11,439 nt of DNA. Origin: Spirochaetaceae bacterium. GTDB lineage: Bacteria; Spirochaetota; Spirochaetia; Treponematales; Breznakiellaceae. Position numbers and translations under genes: made by a program. A model generated the notes under the pieces. It saw only the letters and a list, made by a program, of their open reading frames with translations, did no database searches and was not told the origin of the DNA. This document shows positions 6,795 through 11,439 of this stretch, piece by piece (position 1 is the first letter of the stretch; every line of letters begins with the position of its first letter). Location of the stretch: contig JAIRMO010000028.1 of the NCBI GenBank assembly GCA_031258625.1, positions 1 through 11,439 of the forward strand. The letters are read 5' to 3'.

Positions 6795-6936
6795 CGCTAA
6801 ACTTACCCCGCAAATTTTCACCCCTACCCTTGATCCGTCACTTCGAATTGTGGCGTTTTGAGTGGAATTTGTTTGAAAACTGAAGTTTTTATCAACCCAT
6901 TAAAGCAAAACGGCCAGTCAAGCCCATATACTTTCT

Positions 6937-7488
6937 ATGAGATCTTTACGTACATTAAAACAAGGGGTGTGGTATGAAATCCGTACCCGCATCAACAACC
7001 GGGAACCCCTGTTCCGCTTAGGGACAGGCGCCGCGGCGACTGTCCCCAATAAGGCCCTGGCCCTGTTTGCCAAGGTGTTCCGGGAGACGAAACTACGGTT
7101 TGTCTTCGAGGTCCGGGGGCTCTGTCTTGCGGATGACTGGCTGACGTTTTACATTAAACCGGCGGATGGGCTGGAACTACCCGCAATCATGAAGTGGCTG
7201 AAACAGGTGTTTGCCCAACGGTACAACCGGGCGGAGGGCCGGATCGGGCATATCTGGGGGGACCGGTATGGGTCGTGGATAATGGAGGGGGAGCCGGACG
7301 CGGAGCCCGGAGAGGGGTGGGGGAATTCGGACATCGATGCCCTCACCGGGGTCAGACCCTGTTGTACAGACATCGGGAGCGGATCTTGGAGTATGGACCC
7401 TGGGGTCAGACCCCAGGGCGGGAAAAACGCGGCGCCTCCCTGTTTTCCCCTCATTTCCCCCTTCTCCATCGTCCCTGCGCCCGGATAA
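6937..7488 (+). CDS. RAYT-like (REP-associated Y1 transposase) protein lacking the HUH motif
   Basis: The 183-residue product follows the RAYT / IS200-type Y1 layout: YEIRTRINNREPLF (13-26) matches the YHVtsRgnnrqpiF opening, and LPAIMKWLKQVFAQRYNR...GRIGHIWGDRY (81-111) matches the LK..ya..fNrr.gr.GhlwqgRy block, with Y96 a candidate nucleophile. The strand that should carry the metal-binding His pair (NHYHLL-type) instead reads LADDWLTFYI (64-73), so classical HUH nuclease activity is unlikely. Residues after about 118 are low-complexity; within them two GVRP sequences (138-141, 156-159) are encoded by GGGTCAGACCC palindromes. Residues 27-37 are also encoded by an inverted repeat. It has no convincing ribosome-binding site; TATACT at 6927-6932 lies just before the ATG. 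I recall similar proteins in multiple copies in termite treponemes. It could be a domesticated transposase or a decaying one. Confidence 0.65.
   Translation: MRSLRTLKQGVWYEIRTRINNREPLFRLGTGAAATVPNKALALFAKVFRETKLRFVFEVRGLCLADDWLTFYIKPADGLELPAIMKWLKQVFAQRYNRAEGRIGHIWGDRYGSWIMEGEPDAEPGEGWGNSDIDALTGVRPCCTDIGSGSWSMDPGVRPQGGKNAAPPCFPLISPFSIVPAPG
7018..7049. repeat. Inverted repeat inside the RAYT-like gene
   Basis: GGGACAG (7021-7027) pairs with CTGTCCC (7040-7046). After one mismatch, 7029-7032 pairs with 7035-7038, and TT/AA match at the outer ends. It encodes residues 28-38 (LGTGAAATVPN), which fall between the conserved NREPLF and ALALF segments, and it looks like an in-frame inserted palindrome. 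Confidence 0.45.
7348..7418. repeat. Two GGGTCAGACCC REP-like palindromes in the RAYT-like gene
   Basis: The first core is at 7349-7359. The second is the centre of a perfect 21-nt palindrome at 7398-7418 (10-bp arms CCCTGGGGTC and GACCCCAGGG around A7408). Both keep the same orientation as the copies at 436-446 and 477-487, and both are read in the same frame as Gly-Val-Arg-Pro. Co-occurrence of a RAYT gene with its own palindrome is the known REP/RAYT arrangement. Confidence 0.6.
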
Positions 7489-7711
7489 CCGGCGATAACC
7501 CGCCCATGTTTCAGATCATTCTCCGTTTTCACCCTAATTCGAAAGACCTCTTGGGGAAACGTCTGCCCTAAGGCCGGTAAAAAACCTAAATCGCGGGTCA
7601 AATTTGTCCTGCCGCCCCCGGATAAACCGGTTTGGTTTCATAAACGGTAAAACCGCCGGTTATATCGAAAGGGGACAAGAAACCGGATACGCGAATTCGT
7701 AATTTATTTAC

Positions 7712-7729
7712 TTACAAATGAAAGATTTT
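7712..7729 (+). promoter_or_regulatory. Candidate operator upstream of the DeoR-family gene
   Basis: TTACAAATGAAAGATTTT matches the site at 8688-8705 at 16 of 18 bases. It lies two bases before the -35 of the repressor's own promoter. DeoR-family operators commonly hold GAAA/TTTC-type half sites, as here, so this suggests autoregulation. Binding is inferred. Confidence 0.55.
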
Positions 7730-7731
7730 CC

Positions 7732-7759
7732 TTGACTTTTTTAAGATATTTAGTATGTT
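7732..7759 (+). promoter_or_regulatory. Promoter of the DeoR-family gene
   Basis: TTGACT (7732-7737) is followed after 16 bases by TATGTT (7754-7759) in an AT-rich stretch unlike the GC-rich surroundings. The start would be near 7766, giving about 64 nt of leader to the ATG at 7830. The rest of the gap since 7489 holds no gene, only a weak AACCGG/CCGGTT hairpin (7625-7630 with 7656-7661). Confidence 0.55.
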
Positions 7760-7829
7760 TTAAGTGAAGAAGGAAATCAAAACCTTCATACCGGCGGCGC
7801 TGTTAAAAACACACGAAGAAGGAGAACTC

Positions 7830-8582
7830 ATGACGGAGAGACACAATCGATTATTGGAGATCCTGGCGGCTAATCAACGGATAGAGGTAACCGCTTTGGC
7901 GGACTTACTGATGGTATCCCAGGTTACGGTACGTAAGGATCTGGATTACCTTGAAGCTCGGGGACTTTTACGCCGCGAGCATGGATACGCGCTTTTTGGT
8001 TCCATTGACGATGTGGGAAAGCGGATGGCTTTACACTATGAAATAAAACGGCGGATCGCCCGGGAAGCGGCGGTTCTGGTCGAGGAGGGTGAAACCGTGA
8101 TGATCGAATCCGGGTCTTGCTGTGCCCTGTTGGCGGAAGAACTGGCCAATACCCGGAAGGAAGTAACTATCGTCACCAATTCGGCTTTTATCGCCAACCA
8201 CACCCGCCACGCCCCCTACAGCCGGGTAATCCTCCTGGGAGGGGAATATCAACCGACCGCCCAAGTACTGGTCGGGTCCATCACCCGGCGTTCGGCGGAG
8301 GTCTTTTTCTCGGACAAGCTTTTTATCGGCGTCGATGGATTTACCCCCAAATACGGTTTCACCGGGAAGGATCATCTGCGGGCGCAAACTGTCCGGGACC
8401 TGGTGGAACAGGCCCAGCAGATAATCGTCCTCACCGAATCGGACAAGTTTTTCCACCAGGGCGCCGAGGGGCTGATACGGACCGATGAGGTGGAAATGGT
8501 CTTTACCGATGACAAAATCCCTGCGGATATAGAAGCCCATCTGACACAACGAAACGTCGATGTCCGCAAGGTAAAATCATGA
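7830..8582 (+). CDS. DeoR-family sugar-phosphate-responsive repressor
   Basis: The 250-residue length is normal for DeoR/GlpR regulators. Residues 4-57 are the DeoR winged helix-turn-helix (RHNRLLEILAANQRIEV, then LADLLMVSQVTVRKDLDYLE, ending RREHGYA). Residues about 72-235 are the sugar-phosphate-binding domain related to ribose-5-phosphate isomerase, with family blocks VMIESGSCCALLAEEL (90-105), VTIVTNS, ILLGGEY, DKLFIGVDGF (162-171) and IIVLTESDKF (198-207). The family represses sugar-use genes until a phosphorylated intermediate binds. I start at the ATG 7830 because AAGGAG (7819-7824) is 5 nt upstream; an upstream in-frame GTG at 7764 would add a non-family extension. The shared box before this gene and before the kinase suggests it represses both. 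A terminator separates it from the kinase. The effector may be the kinase product, which is inference. Confidence 0.92.
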   Translation: MTERHNRLLEILAANQRIEVTALADLLMVSQVTVRKDLDYLEARGLLRREHGYALFGSIDDVGKRMALHYEIKRRIAREAAVLVEEGETVMIESGSCCALLAEELANTRKEVTIVTNSAFIANHTRHAPYSRVILLGGEYQPTAQVLVGSITRRSAEVFFSDKLFIGVDGFTPKYGFTGKDHLRAQTVRDLVEQAQQIIVLTESDKFFHQGAEGLIRTDEVEMVFTDDKIPADIEAHLTQRNVDVRKVKS

Positions 8583-8587
8583 TGATC

Positions 8588-8674
8588 CTGAGTCCGCAAA
8601 CAGGCCGGGACTATCCCTAACGCGGCCTCCGCTTCCCGGACTCGGTTTGTTAAGAAACAAAAAGTCTTTTTTTT
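8588..8674 (+). terminator. Composite intrinsic terminator after the DeoR-family gene
   Basis: An outer stem pairs 8588-8596 (CTGAGTCCG) with 8637-8645 (CGGACTCGG, one G-T pair). It encloses a second stem AGGCCG/CGGCCT (8602-8607 with 8623-8628). Immediately after come a TTTGTT/AACAAA hairpin (8646-8661) and a run of eight T (8667-8674). The T-run is not directly after the GC stem, so which hairpin terminates is uncertain. Confidence 0.6.
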
Positions 8675-8686
8675 GAAAGATTACTG

Positions 8687-8715
8687 TTTACAAACGAAAT
8701 ATTTTATAGTATATT
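8687..8715 (+). promoter_or_regulatory. Promoter of the kinase / glycyl radical enzyme operon
   Basis: TTTACA (8687-8692) and TATATT (8710-8715) each match the consensus at five of six positions and are spaced by the optimal 17 bases. The start would be near 8722, about 70 nt before the kinase ATG. The candidate operator at 8688-8705 covers most of the -35 and the spacer, so bound repressor would block polymerase. Confidence 0.65.
8688..8705 (+). promoter_or_regulatory. Candidate DeoR-family operator over the kinase promoter
   Basis: TTACAAACGAAATATTTT is the second copy of the box at 7712-7729. An additional GAAAGATT (8675-8682), also part of the first copy, lies just upstream and may be an extra half site. 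GTTT-AC-AAAC (8686-8695) gives local dyad symmetry. Confidence 0.55.
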
Positions 8716-8792
8716 TAAAAAAGTTAGCCACCTTAGTTTCGGTAATCCCACAGATGGAAATTTACCGGCTCGGGCTGAAGGGAAAATGGGGA

Positions 8793-9770
8793 ATGGATAT
8801 GGATACCTATGTTATGGGGATTGATGTAGGGGGAACCAAAATCGCCTGCGGCCTTTTTGACGAAGAGAAAAATCTTATTGCCCGGCGCCGTTGTCCCTCG
8901 GACCCCGCCCTGCCGCCGGAAGCCTTTTTTGACGGCCTTGTCCGGGAAATCCGCGCCCTGCTGGAGGAACAATCCCTGAGTCCGGACAAGCTCCGGGGAA
9001 TCGGTCTGGGAATGCCCTCGTTTATCCGTTTTGAACAAGGCTATATCGTAAAAACCAGTAACCTGGTCAACATCCGGGATTTTCCCGCCAAAACCTATCT
9101 GATGGAAAAACTCCCCAAGGTCCCGGTTGTTTTGGATAATGACGCCCACGTAGCGGCCCTGGCCGAAAACCGTTTTGGGGCGGGCAGGGGGTTTAAGAAT
9201 ATGCTTTACTGTCCGATCAGTACCGGTATCTCCACGGGGATCATCATCAACGGCAAACTTTTCCGGGGAACCTACGGTTGGGCCGGGGAAACCGGACACA
9301 TGATCGCCACCCCCGGGGAGGGCCTCCTCTGCGGCTGCGGTAACCAGGGGTGTTTTATGTCCTGGTGTTCGGGTTCCATGATCATAAAACACATCCGGAA
9401 CTGGATAAACCAGGGGGAAAAGACCCTGATGACCGGCCTTGCCGGCGGTACGGCCCTTATTGATTGCTTCCATCTGGAAACAGCCTATGACCGGGGCGAT
9501 CCCCTGGCGGTGAGGGCCCTGGATCAGATGGCCCGGTATCTGGGGCTGTGGTTTTTTAACCTCTATGTAACCTTCAACATCGACTGTTTTGTCCTGGGAG
9601 GGGGCCTCCTCAACATGGGGGACAGGCTTCTCGGCCCGGTCAGGAAGATATTTGACTCATACAACCGGAATGATATGCCGGTTTATTTTAAGCCCGCCGA
9701 ACTTGCGGATCGTTTTGGGATGATCGGGGCGGCGGAGCTGATTTTTGAGGAATACGGGAGTTTAGCATGA
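8793..9770 (+). CDS. ROK-family sugar kinase
   Basis: The 325-residue protein is a typical ROK kinase, which moves phosphate from ATP to a sugar, often the 6-hydroxyl of a hexose. The phosphate-binding loop GIDVGGTK (9-16) opens the N-terminal lobe. VVLDNDAHVAALAE (112-125) holds the catalytic Asp D117. GETGHM (165-170) and CGCGNQGC (180-187) give the ROK zinc site (H169, C180, C182, C187). The Glu that usually follows the last Cys is Met here. LGGG at 268-271 belongs to the C-terminal lobe. The start is either ATG 8793 or ATG 8799 (GGGGA 6 nt upstream of the latter); an upstream ATG (8754) adds a non-family tail. It overlaps the glycyl radical enzyme gene by ATGA and so is translationally coupled. 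The context suggests it makes the phosphorylated substrate for that enzyme; the sugar itself cannot be read from sequence. Confidence 0.92.
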   Translation: MDMDTYVMGIDVGGTKIACGLFDEEKNLIARRRCPSDPALPPEAFFDGLVREIRALLEEQSLSPDKLRGIGLGMPSFIRFEQGYIVKTSNLVNIRDFPAKTYLMEKLPKVPVVLDNDAHVAALAENRFGAGRGFKNMLYCPISTGISTGIIINGKLFRGTYGWAGETGHMIATPGEGLLCGCGNQGCFMSWCSGSMIIKHIRNWINQGEKTLMTGLAGGTALIDCFHLETAYDRGDPLAVRALDQMARYLGLWFFNLYVTFNIDCFVLGGGLLNMGDRLLGPVRKIFDSYNRNDMPVYFKPAELADRFGMIGAAELIFEEYGSLA

Positions 9771-11439
9771 ATTATTTCGGCGAGCTCACCCCCCGGATGC
9801 ACGAATTCCGGGAAGAGCTGCTTACGGTAAAGCCCTTCGTCTGCACCGAACGGGCAAAGATCACCACCGAAACCTATCGGGCGAATATGGATCAGCCCCT
9901 GGCCCTGCGCCGGGCCTTGATGTACCAAAACGTCCTGGCGGAGATGAGCGTTTTTATCGAACCCCAGACCCTGCTGGCGGGGAATCAGGCCTCGGGGAAC
10001 CGGTCCGCGCCGATCTTCCCCGAATATGCCATGGATTGGGTCATCGCGGAGCTGGACGAGTTTGACAAACGGGACGGGGACCGGTTTTACATTACCGAAG
10101 AAAACAAACAGACCCTCCGGGAAATCGCCCCCTTCTGGGAGCATAACACCGTCAAGGACCGGGGACTGGCCGCCATGCCCGCCTCCGCCAAGGTCTTCTA
10201 CGACCTGGGGGTCATCAAGGCCGAGGGGAACATCACCTCCGGGGACGCCCATGTGGCGGTGAATTACCGCCGGATGCTGCAAAAGGGGCTTAAAGAATTT
10301 AAGGAACGGGCGGAGGAAAAACTCAAAAACCTGGACCTCACCGATTACCAAAACCTGGCCAAGTCCTATTTTTACCGGGCGGTGATCATCGTGGTGGACG
10401 CCACCCGGGCCTTTGCCCGGCGTTACGCGGATCTGGCCCGCCGCATGGCCCAGGGGGAACAGGACCCCCGGCGGAAGGCGGAGCTTTTGGAGATGGGGCG
10501 GATCCTGGACAAGGTACCCTACGAAGGGGCACAGACCTTTTACGAGGCGGTCCAGGCCCTGTGGCTCGTCCACCTCTGTTTACAAATAGAAAGCAACGGC
10601 CACTCCCTTTCCTACGGCCGGATGGATCAGTACCTCTACCCCTATTACGAAAGGGACCTGGCCGCGGGCCGTATCACCGCCGACGGGGCCGTTGAACTCC
10701 TCACCAACCTCTGGCTCAAGACCTTCACCATCAACAAGATCCGCAGTTGGTCCCATACCCGGTTTTCCGCGGGGAGCCCTCTCTACCAAAACGTAACCGT
10801 GGGGGGCCAGACCGTGGAGGGGAAGGACGCGGTGAACCCCCTCACCTACCTCATCCTCCGCAGCGTGGCCCAGACCCGGCTCCCCCAGCCGAACCTGACC
10901 GTGCGCTACCACAAGGGCCTGGACAACCGGTTTATGGCGGAGTGTATCGAAGTGGTACGCCTGGGTTTTGGGATGCCCGCCTTCAACAGCGACGAGGTGA
11001 TCATCCCCTCCTTTATCAAAAAGGGGGTAAAGCCCGAGGACGCCTACGACTACAGCGCCATCGGCTGCGTGGAAGTGGCGGTCCCCGGCAAGTGGGGGTA
11101 CCGCTGTACCGGGATGAGCTTCCTCAACTTCCCCAAATCCCTCCTCATCGCGCTGAACGACGGGGTGGATCCTGTTTCGGGGACCCGGCTCTGTCAGGGG
11201 GCCGGCCATTTCCGGGACATGCGCTCCTTTGACGAGGTGACGGCCGCCTGGGACCGGATCATCCGGGAATTCACCCGCCAATGCGTGATCATCGATTCCG
11301 TGGCGGATACGGTGCTGGAACGGGACACCGCGGACATCCTCTGCTCCGCCCTGTGCGACGACTGCCTGGAGCGGGGGCTCAACCTCAAAGAAGGGGGGGC
11401 GGTCTATGATTTTATCAGCGATCTCCAGGTGGGGATCGC
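9767..11439 (+). CDS. Glycyl radical enzyme, YbiW/PflD-like (candidate 1,5-anhydrohexitol-6-phosphate lyase), 3' end missing
   Basis: The frame runs open from the ATG at 9767, overlapping the kinase stop, to the window edge (557 residues of an expected about 800). It belongs to the pyruvate-formate-lyase-like superfamily: AIGCVEVAVPGKWGYRCTGM (431-450) contains the thiyl radical Cys C434 and the partner Glu E436. From memory, E. coli YbiW shares many of these blocks: VCTERA (25-30), GNQAS (72-76), APIFPEY (81-87), IKAEGNITSGDAH (150-162), LQIESNGHSLSYGRMDQYLYPYY (272-294), AGSPLYQNVT (335-344) and FGMPAFNSDE (401-410). YbiW and PflD are reported to cleave the ring C-O bond of 1,5-anhydroglucitol- or anhydromannitol-6-phosphate. 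The C-terminal glycyl radical loop (RVAGYSA type) lies beyond the window, so activity cannot be confirmed. The enzyme needs a radical SAM activase, expected just downstream. It is anaerobic and cytoplasmic. A related dehydratase or C-C lyase specificity remains possible. Confidence 0.9.
   Translation, partial: MNYFGELTPRMHEFREELLTVKPFVCTERAKITTETYRANMDQPLALRRALMYQNVLAEMSVFIEPQTLLAGNQASGNRSAPIFPEYAMDWVIAELDEFDKRDGDRFYITEENKQTLREIAPFWEHNTVKDRGLAAMPASAKVFYDLGVIKAEGNITSGDAHVAVNYRRMLQKGLKEFKERAEEKLKNLDLTDYQNLAKSYFYRAVIIVVDATRAFARRYADLARRMAQGEQDPRRKAELLEMGRILDKVPYEGAQTFYEAVQALWLVHLCLQIESNGHSLSYGRMDQYLYPYYERDLAAGRITADGAVELLTNLWLKTFTINKIRSWSHTRFSAGSPLYQNVTVGGQTVEGKDAVNPLTYLILRSVAQTRLPQPNLTVRYHKGLDNRFMAECIEVVRLGFGMPAFNSDEVIIPSFIKKGVKPEDAYDYSAIGCVEVAVPGKWGYRCTGMSFLNFPKSLLIALNDGVDPVSGTRLCQGAGHFRDMRSFDEVTAAWDRIIREFTRQCVIIDSVADTVLERDTADILCSALCDDCLERGLNLKEGGAVYDFISDLQVGI

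Noticed and set aside
6795..6936. Terminator or small gene between the TPR gene and the RAYT-like gene
   Set aside because: Only a weak AT hairpin (6876-6889, AAAAC/GTTTT) is present, and no open frame has a start signal.
7194..7571. Plus-strand frame of 125 codons overlapping the RAYT-like gene
   Set aside because: It is out of frame with the recognisable RAYT blocks and has no ribosome-binding site or family features.
9683..11281. Minus-strand open frames of 296 and 233 codons opposite the kinase and glycyl radical enzyme
   Set aside because: The plus strand encodes an obvious glycyl radical enzyme through this region; the antisense products have no family features.

Overview
The window looks like a chromosome segment of a GC-rich spirochete, most likely a Treponema-lineage gut anaerobe of the kind found in termites. 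This rests on a compact 594-residue alanyl-tRNA synthetase of the short form I know from Treponema and Borrelia, on a transposase-like protein of a type I recall from termite-gut treponemes, and on an oxygen-sensitive glycyl radical enzyme. The coding style is distinctive, with heavy use of GGG and CCC codons and many CCGG and G5/C5 runs.

Layout. Positions 1-48 may hold the start of a leftward gene that leaves the window. Positions 49-715 are a non-coding repeat island. It contains dispersed short repeats, several perfect hairpins, a G-quadruplex-type motif, a 27-nt direct repeat built around GGGTCAGACCC, a 43-nt near-perfect palindrome, and a 143-nt MITE-like element with long terminal inverted repeats and a nested hairpin. 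A sigma70-like promoter then leads to an outer-membrane beta-barrel protein (886-1572). A housekeeping run follows on the same strand: alaS (1663-3447), a SurA/PrsA-like periplasmic parvulin-fold protein (3536-4600), nusB (4603-5061) and a membrane-anchored TPR protein (5064-6794). The last three are separated by only 2 nt each and are probably one operon. Next is a small RAYT-like (REP-associated transposase) protein (6937-7488). It has lost the HUH histidines, and its 3' end contains the same GGGTCAGACCC palindrome as the repeat island about 7 kb away.

The right third is a catabolic cassette: a DeoR-family repressor (7830-8582), a transcription terminator, then a ROK-family sugar kinase (8793-9770) overlapping by 4 nt (ATGA) a glycyl radical enzyme (9767 to beyond the right edge). 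The glycyl radical enzyme resembles E. coli YbiW/PflD, which open the ring of 1,5-anhydroglucitol-6-phosphate or 1,5-anhydromannitol-6-phosphate. The same 18-nt box (two mismatches) lies just before the repressor promoter and on the -35 of the kinase promoter, so it is a likely DeoR operator. The simplest model is a repressor controlled by a sugar phosphate that governs a kinase plus lyase for an anhydro-sugar ('anhydroglycolysis'). Function assignments in this cassette are inference from sequence resemblance; the enzyme is cut off before its glycyl radical loop.
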